A DNA stretch of 64,000 bases from the NCBI GenBank assembly GCA_024639165.1, contig JAHEIX010000002.1, positions 62,001 through 126,000 on the forward strand, in the 5' to 3' direction. Shown here piece by piece: positions 16,967-25,929 of the stretch. Position 1 is the first letter of the stretch. The number at the start of each line of letters is the position of its first letter. The DNA is from UBA7446 sp024639165 (GTDB lineage: Bacteria; Bacteroidota; Bacteroidia; Flavobacteriales; Flavobacteriaceae). The notes under the pieces were generated by a model that saw only the letters and a program-made list of their open reading frames with translations, had not been told where the DNA came from and searched no databases. Both the position numbers and the translations under genes were made by a program.

Positions 16967-18146
16967 CATTTTTTACTACACCAGAGGCCAACCACGATAC
17001 AGCTGTTGTCAACCCGCCTACCACCAGCACAACCGTCCATAAGGAAGACCATTCAAGTGCCACAGGATAAGGTAAACCAGATCCAGGAATACTAAAAAAA
17101 GCAAATACTTTTTGCAGCCAAACAACAAGAATGGCCAGCAATAGCCCAACGCCGCTGCCTAAACCACTAAGCAACAAGCCTTGTGAAAAAAACACCCTCC
17201 GCAGCGACGGAACTGTTGCACCCAGCTGGCGTAATGTTTTTAGGTTGCCTTTTTTTTCTAAAAGCGTCATGATGATGGCCCCTACCACATTAAAAAGGGC
17301 AATAAGCACGACTAAAGTGAGTATTGCAATCACGGCAACACGCTCTGTTTGCAGCATTTTATACAGCGCAGGGTTTAATTCAGCTTTGGTCTTGATTTCG
17401 TAAGCAGCGCCTAAGATCTTCTCTAGGTCTTGTTGTACGGCACTTGCTTCAGCGCCGTCGTTTAGCTTTACATACAACGCATTGGCGTGGTTTTCACCAG
17501 TGCGTAAAATCTCTCGCACCATAGCAATAGGCGCATAAGCTGTGTTTTCGTCTATGGAGGCACCAATTTGAAAAACGCCTCTTACAACAGCAGATTGTGT
17601 ACGGAAAGGCTGTTGGTTAAGTACTCCAGCATCACGCTTGTTGGGTACAAGAAGCCTGATGCCTTCAGGGTGGTCGTAGGCAGCACCATCAAGCTGAGAC
17701 AATACACCAATTCCCAACACCAACTCGTAAGCGTCAGGCTGTCCCCAGTCTCCGACCATGGTTTCACCCTCAATAACAGCAGAAAACAGGCTGTCTACCC
17801 CAATGATATTCGCAAATGCGGTTCGGTCTTCGAAACGCAACATCATCTCTTGTGAAAGCGTTGCGGAAATTAAGGCAACTTCGGGATGGTTCTGAACCCC
17901 CATAAACACATCCTTATTTATGTGAAACAGACTGCTTGTTGCAGAGGAAATGCGGATATCCGGATCAAACGCATGTGTGAATTGAAGCCCAAATTCACGA
18001 AGCCCCCCAAAAACAGATAAAACCACAAAAAAAGCAAATACAGCAACTCCAATAACAAAGGCAGCAAACCTACTGATTAGGGTAACAGCAACCTTTTTTC
18101 TAAGACCAAAGGTATAGCGCAAAGCAAGGAGGCGGGTGAAGCGCAT
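16953..18146 (-). CDS. LolC/LolE-type ABC transporter permease
   Basis: 397 residues with the FtsX-family topology: one helix near residues 20-45, a long periplasmic domain, then three helices in the last 130 residues. Family landmarks include the N-terminal LALRYTFGLRK and the cytoplasmic loop EKKGNLKTLRQLGATV between helices 2 and 3. By family, it is the permease of a lipoprotein-release or related MacB-like exporter; no LolD ATPase gene is nearby. It follows rbfA by 4 bp on the same strand, a pairing common in Bacteroidota. Confidence 0.87.
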   Translation of the reverse strand: MRFTRLLALRYTFGLRKKVAVTLISRFAAFVIGVAVFAFFVVLSVFGGLREFGLQFTHAFDPDIRISSATSSLFHINKDVFMGVQNHPEVALISATLSQEMMLRFEDRTAFANIIGVDSLFSAVIEGETMVGDWGQPDAYELVLGIGVLSQLDGAAYDHPEGIRLLVPNKRDAGVLNQQPFRTQSAVVRGVFQIGASIDENTAYAPIAMVREILRTGENHANALYVKLNDGAEASAVQQDLEKILGAAYEIKTKAELNPALYKMLQTERVAVIAILTLVVLIALFNVVGAIIMTLLEKKGNLKTLRQLGATVPSLRRVFFSQGLLLSGLGSGVGLLLAILVVWLQKVFAFFSIPGSGLPYPVALEWSSLWTVVLVVGGLTTAVSWLASGVVKNAIRQ

Positions 18147-18150
18147 GTGT

Positions 18151-18510
18151 TTATTTCAACGGGTTGTTTTTACGCTTCAGCGAGTCTTCAATCGCATCAA
18201 TATATTCCAAGGAATCGTCCAGATAAAAGGCAAGGTCAGGAACTTTGCGCAAATCGTTCCGGAGGCGTTTGGCCAAGTCGTGCTTTAATACAGTCTTGTT
18301 TCCTTTAATCCCTTCTAGCGTTTCTTTGGCTTTGTTGGCGGGAAATACAGACAGGTAAACTTTTGCCAAGCTTAAGTCAACCGTAATGGCAACTTTTGAA
18401 ACAGACAGCACTAAGTTCTTAACTCCTTGTGTGCGTATGGCGCCCTGTAGTAAAGATGTAATTTCTTGTTGTAGTAGCGCATTAATTTTCTTCTGTCGTT
18501 GTGTTTCCAT
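18151..18510 (-). CDS. rbfA: 30S ribosome-binding factor A
   Basis: Small KH-like protein (119 residues) required for late maturation of the 30S subunit and 16S 5'-end processing. The family pattern is clear: KINALLQQEITSLL at the start, VSKVAITVDLSLAKVYLSVF in the centre and RNDLRKVPDLAFYLDDSLE at the end. A perfect -7 box ends 4 nt upstream of the ATG, so the message should be leaderless. The LolC/E-type permease follows after 4 bp. Confidence 0.94.
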   Translation of the reverse strand: METQRQKKINALLQQEITSLLQGAIRTQGVKNLVLSVSKVAITVDLSLAKVYLSVFPANKAKETLEGIKGNKTVLKHDLAKRLRNDLRKVPDLAFYLDDSLEYIDAIEDSLKRKNNPLK

Positions 18511-18514
18511 AAAT

Positions 18515-18522
18515 CAAAAGTA
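18515..18522 (-). promoter_or_regulatory. -7 promoter box for rbfA
   Basis: TACTTTTG on the minus strand, an exact TAnnTTTG match. Its last G is 5 bases from the A of the rbfA ATG, so the predicted transcription start coincides with the start codon. Confidence 0.55.
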
Positions 18523-18554
18523 CTAATAACGTAGCCAAACCTGTATTTTTACGT

Positions 18555-19634
18555 ATGGATTTTCCTATTCGAAAAATTGTACACATTGATATGGACGCTT
18601 TTTTTGCTTCTGTAGAACAATTGGACAACCCCGAATTGAGGGGAAAGCCTATAGCCGTTGGCGGCGGATCTGAGCGGGGTGTGGTGGCAGCCGCAAGTTA
18701 CGAAGCACGGAAGTATGGAGTGCGCAGCGCCATGTCAGGCCGACAAGCGAAGAAGCTTTGTCCTGAACTGATTTTTGTTTCTTCTAACGGCGCTCGATAC
18801 AGAGAAGTTTCAGAACAAATACGAGAGATATTTCACGAGTATACCGACCTAGTAGAGCCCTTATCATTAGATGAGGCGTATTTGGATGTTACTCAAAACA
18901 AAAAGGGGATGGCCTCTGCCACACAGATTGCGGAGGAAATTCGCGAAAAGATTGAGAAAAAAACAAAACTTACCGCCTCAGCAGGCATATCTAATAATAA
19001 GTTTTTGGCCAAGGTTGCGAGTGATTACAATAAGCCAAACGGCCAAAAAACCATTCCCCCCGAAGAAGTTTTGGGTTTTATGGAGGTTTTGGACATTAGA
19101 AAGTTTCACGGCATAGGAAAGGTGACCGCCGATAAAATGTATCATCAAGGAATTTATACAGGCGCAGATTTAAAAGCCCGATCTCTGGAAGACCTCAGCT
19201 CTAGATTTGGTAAGTCAGGGCAGTATTATTACAACGTTGTAAGAGGAATACACAGCAGTGAAGTAAAGCCTGTTCGCATAGCCAAGTCCGTTGGTGCAGA
19301 GCGCACGTTTACTAAGAATTTATCTAGCGAAGTTTATATGGAGGAACGGCTAGAGGAAATAGTTAAAGCCCTTCAAAAGCGAATGGGCAAAAAAAAGGTT
19401 GCCGGCAAAACGGTTACCCTTAAAATCAAATATTCAGACTTTGTCGTCCAAACAAGAAGTAAAACCCTTCCTTTTTATATCTCGGACCCTAGCCTGATTC
19501 TAGAGGAAGCCAAAAAGCTGCTTTATCAAGAAACGCTACAAGAATCTGTGCGTTTGTTGGGAATTTCACTTTCTAATTTCAAATCAGAAAAAAAACAAGA
19601 ACCAATAGAAGAGCAGTTAAAGCTTCGCTTTTAA
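18555..19634 (+). CDS. dinB: DNA polymerase IV
   Basis: Y-family translesion polymerase of 359 residues. Catalytic motifs are HIDMDAFFASVEQ near residues 10-22 and LSLDEAYLDVT near 102-112. The helix-hairpin-helix thumb (FHGIGKVTADKMYHQGI) and the little-finger domain complete the protein. No SOS box is visible upstream; a weak -7 box TATTTTTA (one mismatch) lies close to the ATG. The 3' end overlaps the convergent pyk gene by 4 bp. Confidence 0.95.
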   Translation: MDFPIRKIVHIDMDAFFASVEQLDNPELRGKPIAVGGGSERGVVAAASYEARKYGVRSAMSGRQAKKLCPELIFVSSNGARYREVSEQIREIFHEYTDLVEPLSLDEAYLDVTQNKKGMASATQIAEEIREKIEKKTKLTASAGISNNKFLAKVASDYNKPNGQKTIPPEEVLGFMEVLDIRKFHGIGKVTADKMYHQGIYTGADLKARSLEDLSSRFGKSGQYYYNVVRGIHSSEVKPVRIAKSVGAERTFTKNLSSEVYMEERLEEIVKALQKRMGKKKVAGKTVTLKIKYSDFVVQTRSKTLPFYISDPSLILEEAKKLLYQETLQESVRLLGISLSNFKSEKKQEPIEEQLKLRF

Positions 19635-21058
19635 GCCCTAGAAACACGAAGCGTGTTTACCTTACCCCGATCTGCAAGCGGCATGGCAACCAAGTTGATG
19701 ATTAAATCACCTTCTTGAACATATTCTTTTTTCTTGGCAATTTCATTGACTTCTTTTACCGTGTCGTCTGTTGAACCACTACCTTCGTAAAGGCGCCCTT
19801 TAACACCCCATAGCAAATTGAGTTGGGCAAGAATACGGGGGTTTGAAGTAAACACCAAAACAGATGCGCTTGGTCGCCAAGCAGAGATTTGATAGGCCGT
19901 ATATCCGCTATTGGTTAGCGTACAAATAGCTTTCGCCTCTATTTCATCAGCCATAGTGGCTGCGTGGTAACAAACAGATTTGGTTACAAACCTGGCGTTT
20001 TTCTTTTTAGGCGCTTTGTGTGGCACTTGGATTAGCGGAGAGTTTTCCACGCTCACCACAATGCGTCTCATGGTTTGAATTACCTCAACAGGGTATTTCC
20101 CAACTGAAGTTTCTCCCGACAGCATCACAGCATCTGCTCCGTCCATTACAGAGTTTGCGACGTCATTCACCTCTGCGCGTGTTGGTGTGAGGCCGTCGAT
20201 CATAGACTCCATCATTTGTGTGGCTACGATAACAGGGATGCGTGCCAACTTAGCATGTTGCACCAATTCTTTTTGAACGATAGGCACTTCTTCGGCAGGC
20301 ACCTCTACCCCCAAATCTCCTCTTGCCACCATCAAAGCATTACTTGCTTTTACAATTTCTTTTATGTTGACAAGGGCCTCAGGTTTTTCAATTTTAGAAA
20401 TAATAGGAATGTCGTATTTACCATGCTCTTGAATCAACGTTCTCAAATCTTCCACATCTTGCTTATGTCGCACAAAAGAGAGCGCAATCCAATCGACATC
20501 TTGCTTTATCGCAAAGATGGCATCTTCTATATCTTTTTCCGTGAGTGCTGGTAAAGAAATATTGGTATTAGGAAGGTTTACCCCCTTATTTGACTTTAAT
20601 TCACCGCCTTGGATCACACGCGCTTTAACGCATGCTTCATTGTCTGTTTCAAGAACTTCAAAAATCAGCTTGCCATCGTCTAAAAGAACGCGCTCCCCGG
20701 CGCTGACGTCTTTTGGGAACTGTTTATAGTTCATATAGATTGCATCTGCTGTACCAAGCTCCACCTTATCCGTAGTGAACAGCACTTCTTGCCCTTCTTC
20801 GACAACGGTTCCCTCAGTCATTTTGCCTACTCGAAGCTTGGGCCCTTGTAAATCGGCAAGGATGGCCACATGAAAGCCAAGCGAAATATTGAGCTCGCGA
20901 ATGATTTCTATTCGTTCCAAAACATCATTATGGTCTGCATGGGAAAAGTTTATCCGGAAGACATTTACACCACTTTCCATCATGGCTCTTATGACTTCTC
21001 TCGAAGATGAAGCTGGGCCGAGGGTGGCTACAATTTTAGTTTTTTTAATTTTTCGCAT
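19631..21058 (-). CDS. pyk: Pyruvate kinase
   Basis: Glycolytic enzyme that converts phosphoenolpyruvate and ADP to pyruvate and ATP. The 475 residues include the N-terminal KIVATLGPASS, the substrate and metal-binding IISKIEKPEAL and MVARGDLGVEVP, and a full C-terminal regulatory-type domain. It is the last gene of the operon acpP-fabF-rnc-IPExxxVDY-pyk, a gene order typical of Flavobacteriia. Only 2 bp separate it from the preceding gene. Confidence 0.96.
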   Translation of the reverse strand: MRKIKKTKIVATLGPASSSREVIRAMMESGVNVFRINFSHADHNDVLERIEIIRELNISLGFHVAILADLQGPKLRVGKMTEGTVVEEGQEVLFTTDKVELGTADAIYMNYKQFPKDVSAGERVLLDDGKLIFEVLETDNEACVKARVIQGGELKSNKGVNLPNTNISLPALTEKDIEDAIFAIKQDVDWIALSFVRHKQDVEDLRTLIQEHGKYDIPIISKIEKPEALVNIKEIVKASNALMVARGDLGVEVPAEEVPIVQKELVQHAKLARIPVIVATQMMESMIDGLTPTRAEVNDVANSVMDGADAVMLSGETSVGKYPVEVIQTMRRIVVSVENSPLIQVPHKAPKKKNARFVTKSVCYHAATMADEIEAKAICTLTNSGYTAYQISAWRPSASVLVFTSNPRILAQLNLLWGVKGRLYEGSGSTDDTVKEVNEIAKKKEYVQEGDLIINLVAMPLADRGKVNTLRVSRA

Positions 21059-21060
21059 GC

Positions 21061-21507
21061 TTAAAAGGTCAGTTTTTCTTTGATTTTGTTACGTTTTGTT
21101 GGCAGCAGGGAACACGACATCACACGACGTATAGATTGTATTCTTTTTACGAGGTTATCTGTTATGCCATTGACACAAACCAATAGATCCGTTTGAGACA
21201 AGCCAGCAAATAAAAGACTTCGTTGTTCTGTTTCTTCAAACAACCCTATTTGGCCACTGGGCGTTGCAGAAACAATTTGATTTTCTACCACGCGCCATGA
21301 CTGTTGCATGACATTACAATCGTATTCATATACAGCAAAACGATCTGCGGAGTTTTCAGCCTTAAGGTCCTCTTTGCTTCTAACAAGCGATAGCCCTAAT
21401 AGTCGATTTAAGTGAAAAACAAAAAGATAGGATGGCAATACGGTTGTCACGCAAAGGACATCTTGGTCGAGTGTTGTGGACTCCAAGTTAAGAGTATGTG
21501 TTACCAT
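21061..21507 (-). CDS. IPExxxVDY-family protein
   Basis: 148 residues from the ATG at 21507 (MVTHTLNLES); an upstream start would add 12 hydrophobic residues that do not fit the family. Recognised mainly by its fixed position between rnc and pyk and by HLNRLLGLSLVRSKEDL, which matches the family's N-terminal pattern. The naming IPE...VDY motif is not conserved here: the equivalent region reads LFAGLSQTDLLVCVNG. The function is unknown. It may be a diverged member. Confidence 0.68.
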   Translation of the reverse strand: MVTHTLNLESTTLDQDVLCVTTVLPSYLFVFHLNRLLGLSLVRSKEDLKAENSADRFAVYEYDCNVMQQSWRVVENQIVSATPSGQIGLFEETEQRSLLFAGLSQTDLLVCVNGITDNLVKRIQSIRRVMSCSLLPTKRNKIKEKLTF

Positions 21508-21559
21508 ATTATTAGCGAAGATAAGGACAAAAAAAAACAACACCTATCTAAATGCAGTC

Positions 21560-22309
21560 CTAATGTTTGTCTCGAATTGATTTTATGTTGTCTTGGAACT
21601 TAAAATAGGCGCGTTTTGCTACTTTTTCCATGGCTCTTTTTTTGTTTTTGGCCCTAGCTTTAGCAGTCGCTTTCCCATCTACTAAAAGGGTTGCTTTATA
21701 GTGGTTTGCTCGTTCTGCCCCGTCGTCCAATTCAACTTCGAAAGCATATTTTATGCGTTTCTTTTGAAACCAGTCTACCAATAAGCTTTTATAACTCAAG
21801 ACCATATATTCAAGCTTGTCTAAATCTACAAAAGGGTGAATCATTTTATCGAATACAAACGATGAACAGCGTTCAAACCCAAGGTCTATATAAATAGCGC
21901 CCACCAATGCCTCAAACAGGTTTCCATGAACATGTAGGCTGTAGTTTTTTGTTGGTACGTTTGAAGACAAGTGATCTATAAGCCCTAGCTGCTCACCAAC
22001 CATGTTTAAGAAATCACGACGTACAATTTTTGAACGCATAAGCGTAAGCGATCCCTCGTTGTTTTGTGGCAAAGATTTAAACAGATGCGCAGCAACAATG
22101 GTGTTGAGGACGGCATCGCCTAAAAACTCAAGGCGCTCATAGTTTATTTTCTGACCATTTTCGCCTATCTTTTCCATAGAGGTGTGCGTAAAAACCCGCT
22201 TGTATAGCGACAAATCAACAGGAGAAAAACCAATAATGCTTTTCACAAGTTGAAATAAAGGATCTTGCTTATTGGAGGAGTTCTTTCGCAAAAACTGCTG
22301 CAAACCCAT
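21560..22309 (-). CDS. rnc: Ribonuclease III
   Basis: Double-strand-specific endoribonuclease for rRNA and mRNA processing. The 249 residues carry the signature ERLEFLGDAVL at 58-68 and the second catalytic segment NLFEALVGAIYIDLGFE. A C-terminal double-stranded-RNA-binding domain follows (about 165-235, with the GKATAKARAKNKKRAMEKVA helix). It starts 1 bp after the fabF stop codon, so it is in the same transcript. Confidence 0.95.
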   Translation of the reverse strand: MGLQQFLRKNSSNKQDPLFQLVKSIIGFSPVDLSLYKRVFTHTSMEKIGENGQKINYERLEFLGDAVLNTIVAAHLFKSLPQNNEGSLTLMRSKIVRRDFLNMVGEQLGLIDHLSSNVPTKNYSLHVHGNLFEALVGAIYIDLGFERCSSFVFDKMIHPFVDLDKLEYMVLSYKSLLVDWFQKKRIKYAFEVELDDGAERANHYKATLLVDGKATAKARAKNKKRAMEKVAKRAYFKFQDNIKSIRDKH

Positions 22310-22310
22310 A

Positions 22311-23561
22311 TTAGCTCATCTTTTTGAACATAATACAAGCGTTGTGTCCGCCAAAGCCAAAGGTATTGCTCATGGCAACCGACACATCTCGCTCTTGTGC
22401 AGTATTGAGGGTGAAATTAATTTTTGGGTCTATGTTTTCATCAGCCGTTTGGTGGTTGATGGTTGGAGGGACAATGTTGTGTTTGATGCTCAGAATTGAA
22501 GAGATGGCCTCAACAGCGCCAGCAGCACCCAACAGGTGACCTGTCATGGATTTTGTGGAGTTGATATTCATAGCATATAAATGCTCGCCAAAGACTTCTT
22601 TCAAGGCCTTGGTTTCCGCAACATCTCCTAGAGGCGTGGAAGTTCCGTGCATATTAACGGCATCTACGTCAGTAATGACAACACCCGCATCAGCAACACA
22701 GTTTTCCATAACGCTTGTAGCCCCAAGTCCTTCGGGGTGCGGAGCCGTTATGTGGTGTGCATCTGCGGAAAGACCACCACCAGCAACTTCAGCATATATG
22801 GTCGCCCCTCGTGCTTGTGCGTGTTCTAGGCTTTCTAAAACCAATGCTCCAGCGCCTTCGCCCATTACGAAACCATCACGGTCTTTGTCAAAAGGACGAG
22901 AAGCTGTTTTTGGATCATCATTTCGAACAGACAAGGCATGCATAGCATTAAACCCTCCGATACTGGCCTTGGCAACACCTGCTTCAGAGCCACCCGTGAC
23001 CATGACGTCAGCGTAGCCCAAACGGATATAGTTTAAGGCATCTATAATAGCATTAGCAGAAGAAGCACAGGCAGAAACGGTAGCAAAATTTGGTCCGCGA
23101 AAGCCATACTTAATCGAAATCATACCAGGCGCAATGTCAGCAATCATCTTGGGTATAAAGAAGGGATTGAAACGTGGCGTACCGTCACCGTCAGCGAAGT
23201 TTAGCACCTCGTTTTGAAACGTTTCTAAACCGCCAATCCCAGAGCCCCAAATAACACCAACTCTAGCCTTGTCCACTTTTTCAAGGTCCAGGCCTGCGTC
23301 ATGTACCGCTTCATCTGAAGCCACCAAAGCATATTGTGTAAAGCGATCCATTTTACGGGCCTCCTTACGGTCAAAATGCGCCAGGGGATCAAAGTTTTTT
23401 ATCTCACAAGCGAATTGTGTTTTAAACTTTGAAGCATCAAAATAGGTAATAGGCGCTGCTCCGCTAGTTCCAGACACAAGGCCGTTCCAGAACGCGTCTT
23501 TTGTATTTCCAATTGGGGTTAAAGCCCCAATCCCAGTAACGACAACTCGCCGCCTATGCAT
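22311..23561 (-). CDS. fabF: 3-oxoacyl-ACP synthase II
   Basis: Condensing enzyme (KAS II) for fatty-acid chain elongation. The 416 residues show the Cys-His-His triad: the nucleophile in VSACASSANAI near residue 164, NMHGTSTPLGD, and KSMTGHLLGAAGAVEA. It is encoded 9 bp downstream of acpP, whose product is its acyl-carrier partner. Confidence 0.96.
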   Translation of the reverse strand: MHRRRVVVTGIGALTPIGNTKDAFWNGLVSGTSGAAPITYFDASKFKTQFACEIKNFDPLAHFDRKEARKMDRFTQYALVASDEAVHDAGLDLEKVDKARVGVIWGSGIGGLETFQNEVLNFADGDGTPRFNPFFIPKMIADIAPGMISIKYGFRGPNFATVSACASSANAIIDALNYIRLGYADVMVTGGSEAGVAKASIGGFNAMHALSVRNDDPKTASRPFDKDRDGFVMGEGAGALVLESLEHAQARGATIYAEVAGGGLSADAHHITAPHPEGLGATSVMENCVADAGVVITDVDAVNMHGTSTPLGDVAETKALKEVFGEHLYAMNINSTKSMTGHLLGAAGAVEAISSILSIKHNIVPPTINHQTADENIDPKINFTLNTAQERDVSVAMSNTFGFGGHNACIMFKKMS

Positions 23562-23570
23562 GAAAAATGA

Positions 23571-23804
23571 TTATTTACTTCCTTCTATATACTGAATAGC
23601 TTGACCAACAGTAGCAATGTTTTCTGCTTGGTCATCTGGAATTTGAATATCAAATTCTTTTTCGAACTCCATTATAAGTTCTACTGTATCTAAAGAGTCT
23701 GCGCCTAAGTCATTCGTAAAGCTAGCTTCGGTAACTACTTCATTTTCGTCAACGCCTAGTTTATCTACAATGATGGCTTTTACACGTGATGCAATATCAG
23801 ACAT
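23571..23804 (-). CDS. acpP: Acyl carrier protein
   Basis: Small acidic carrier (77 residues) for growing fatty-acid chains. The phosphopantetheine attachment serine is Ser37 in GADSLDTVELIMEFE. It is the first gene of the operon that runs on to fabF, rnc, the IPExxxVDY-family gene and pyk, driven by the best promoter in the window (23828-23857). Confidence 0.97.
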   Translation of the reverse strand: MSDIASRVKAIIVDKLGVDENEVVTEASFTNDLGADSLDTVELIMEFEKEFDIQIPDDQAENIATVGQAIQYIEGSK

Positions 23805-23827
23805 AATTTTGGTTTTATTATTTCGGA

Positions 23828-23857
23828 CAAAAATAGAAAAACTTTTACGCTCACAAA
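23828..23857 (-). promoter_or_regulatory. Promoter of the acpP-fabF-rnc-pyk operon
   Basis: On the minus strand a -33 TTTG (23857-23854) is separated by 18 bp from a -7 TATTTTTG (23835-23828). Both elements match the Bacteroidota consensus TTTG-N17-19-TAnnTTTG. The predicted leader before acpP is about 19 nt. Confidence 0.7.
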
Positions 23858-23914
23858 TGTTTTTTCCAAATAATACGCATTTTAAACTGTTGCAGCTAAG
23901 CGACTTTTATTGCG

Positions 23915-23922
23915 TAAGTTTG
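23915..23922 (+). promoter_or_regulatory. -7 promoter box for the purN operon
   Basis: TAAGTTTG, an exact TAnnTTTG match, would start transcription near 23927. That is about 15 nt before the TTG start of purN and supports that unusual start. Confidence 0.5.
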
Positions 23923-23941
23923 CAAAAAGGCATTCTATATT

Positions 23942-24505
23942 TTGAAAACAATAGTTGTTTTTGCCTCTGGTTCAGGCACTAATGCGGCAAAAATAATCAC
24001 GTACTTCGACGCCATTAAAACTGCTGCCGTAAAACGTATTTATTGCAACAACCCAAACGCCGGTGTAATTGACCGTGCTGCACGCCTTGGGGTGTCCACC
24101 AGGGTCTTTAATCGACTCGAATACCAAAAAGAAGTCTTAGAAGAGCTCTTATCTGCTAAGCCCAACCTCATTGTGCTGGCAGGTTTTTTGTGGAAGATAC
24201 CCAAAAGCTATATTGAAGCATTTCCCAACAAAATTATTAACATTCATCCTGCATTGCTGCCCAAATATGGCGGAAAGGGCATGTATGGGCAACACGTTTT
24301 TGATGCAATTGTTTCCAATAACGAAACAGAAACAGGGATTACCATTCACTATGTTAACGAACATTATGACGAAGGGGCTGTTATTTTTCAAGCGAATACT
24401 GCCGTAGCTAAGACAGACTCTGCAGCAGCAGTAGCTGCCAAAACACATCAACTGGAGCATGCACACTTTGCCCCACAAATACATCAATTGCTAGACCAAC
24501 AATGA
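23942..24505 (+). CDS. purN: Phosphoribosylglycinamide formyltransferase
   Basis: Purine synthesis enzyme that transfers a formyl group from 10-formyl-THF to GAR. The 187 residues include FASGSGTNAAKI near the start, the catalytic region NIHPALLPKYGGKGMYG and the ITIHYVNEHYDEGAVI motif. The start codon is TTG at 23942: no in-frame ATG lies upstream and the family N-terminus begins right here. It overlaps rnhA by 4 bp (ATGA) and forms an operon with rnhA, a PfkB kinase and perhaps purF. Confidence 0.93.
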   Translation: MKTIVVFASGSGTNAAKIITYFDAIKTAAVKRIYCNNPNAGVIDRAARLGVSTRVFNRLEYQKEVLEELLSAKPNLIVLAGFLWKIPKSYIEAFPNKIINIHPALLPKYGGKGMYGQHVFDAIVSNNETETGITIHYVNEHYDEGAVIFQANTAVAKTDSAAAVAAKTHQLEHAHFAPQIHQLLDQQ

Positions 24506-24969
24506 AAGAAGTTCACCTTTATACAGATGGGGCCGCTCGAGGAAATCCAGGTCCTGGCGGATACGGGCTCATTTTAGAACTTCCGGGGACCAACTATAAA
24601 AAAGAACACGCAGAAGGCTTTCTGCACACGACTAACAACCGCATGGAACTCATGGCGGTTATTGTCGGCCTGGAATTGTTAAAGGAAGCGCCGGTTAAGA
24701 TTACCGTTTTTACGGATTCCAAATACGTTTGTGACGCTGTTGAAAAAAAATGGATTTTTCGTTGGGAGAAGGAGGGATTTAAAAAGCAAAAAAACCAAGA
24801 TTTGTGGAAACGTTTTCTAATCGTGTTTAGAAAGCATAAAGTACAGATTAAATGGATCAAAGGCCACAACCAGCACCCACAAAATGAAAGATGTGATGCT
24901 CTTGCAGTAGCAGCATCCAAACAAAAACACCAAAAAGAAGACACAGGATATAAACCACAAACCACATGA
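24502..24969 (+). CDS. rnhA: Ribonuclease HI
   Basis: Degrades the RNA of RNA-DNA hybrids. The 155 residues have the full catalytic set: Asp9 in LYTDGAARGNPGPGG, Glu49 in NRMELMAV, Asp72 in FTDSKYV, His122 in KGHNQHPQNE and Asp132. Four-bp ATGA overlaps on both sides tie it translationally to purN and to the PfkB-family gene. Confidence 0.95.
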   Translation: MKEVHLYTDGAARGNPGPGGYGLILELPGTNYKKEHAEGFLHTTNNRMELMAVIVGLELLKEAPVKITVFTDSKYVCDAVEKKWIFRWEKEGFKKQKNQDLWKRFLIVFRKHKVQIKWIKGHNQHPQNERCDALAVAASKQKHQKEDTGYKPQTT

Positions 24970-25889
24970 AAAACAACAAGCTCCTTATCGTAGGCACAAT
25001 GGCATTTGACGAAATCATCACTCCCACACAGGTCTCAGGAAAAATTTTAGGTGGCGCAGGGACATATATTGGATTAGCAGCGTCTTATGCAACGGCAGAC
25101 ATTGGAATTGTCTCTGTAATTGGCGACGACTTTACAAGCGAATACATCTCTTTGCTTACCGATCGTGGGATAGATCTTTCGGGCGTAACCAAGGTTGCTG
25201 GGCAAAAGTCTTTTTATTGGAAGGGCAGGTATCACGACAACATGAATAAGCGCGATACACTCGACACTCAACTCAATGTACTAGCTGATTTCGATCCCGT
25301 TGTGCCCGCGCACTACAAAGATTCATCTGTGGTAATGTTAGGCAATCTTGCTCCAAGTGTACAACAAAGTGTATTGAACCAACTTGAATCCAATCCTTCT
25401 CGCGTGGTGTTGCTAGATACCATGAATTTTTGGATGGACGTGGCCATGGATGAGTTGTTAGCGGTTATCAAGCAGGTCGACGTGATCACCATAAACGACG
25501 AGGAAGCCATGCAATTAAGCGGAGAGGCAAATATGGTTTCAGCTGCAAAAGGGATACACAAACTAGGGCCAGCCTATGTTATTATCAAGAAGGGAGAACA
25601 CGGAGCCTTACTGTTTTACAAAGACCAGCCTTTTTACGCACCAGCCCTTCCCTTACAACAAGTGATAGACCCAACGGGTGCAGGCGACAGTTTCGCAGGG
25701 GGATTATCAGGACATCTAGCCGCACAAGATCAGCTTACAGCAGCTGCGATCAAACAAGGAATTTTAAACGGCACGGCGGCCGCATCTCTTTGTGTAGGGG
25801 CTATGGGAACTGAAGGATTGGTCTCTGCCCAAAAAGAAGAATTTTTAGCGCAGCTTCAAGAGTTGGACCGCCTACGAACAGTGTCGTAA
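24966..25889 (+). CDS. PfkB-family carbohydrate kinase
   Basis: Ribokinase-like sugar or nucleoside kinase of 307 residues. The N-terminal family motif is GGAGTYIGLAAS near 32-43. The second signature, DPTGAGDSFAGG near residue 240, holds the catalytic Asp. The specific substrate is not evident; its position in a purine operon, next to purF, hints at a nucleoside or ribose substrate, which is inference. It overlaps rnhA by 4 bp. Confidence 0.86.
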   Translation: MKNNKLLIVGTMAFDEIITPTQVSGKILGGAGTYIGLAASYATADIGIVSVIGDDFTSEYISLLTDRGIDLSGVTKVAGQKSFYWKGRYHDNMNKRDTLDTQLNVLADFDPVVPAHYKDSSVVMLGNLAPSVQQSVLNQLESNPSRVVLLDTMNFWMDVAMDELLAVIKQVDVITINDEEAMQLSGEANMVSAAKGIHKLGPAYVIIKKGEHGALLFYKDQPFYAPALPLQQVIDPTGAGDSFAGGLSGHLAAQDQLTAAAIKQGILNGTAAASLCVGAMGTEGLVSAQKEEFLAQLQELDRLRTVS

Positions 25890-25917
25890 TTTAAAAGCGG
25901 ACTATGATAATTTTAGT

Positions 25918-25925
25918 TAATTTTG
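25918..25925 (+). promoter_or_regulatory. -7 promoter box for purF
   Basis: TAATTTTG, an exact TAnnTTTG match, ends 4 nt before the purF ATG. The predicted first transcribed base is at or next to the A of the start codon. Confidence 0.55.
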
Positions 25926-25929
25926 CCCA

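Noticed and set aside
18555..19634. dinB as a mobile-element gene
   Set aside because: Base composition and context match the neighbours and no repeats or integrase flank it.
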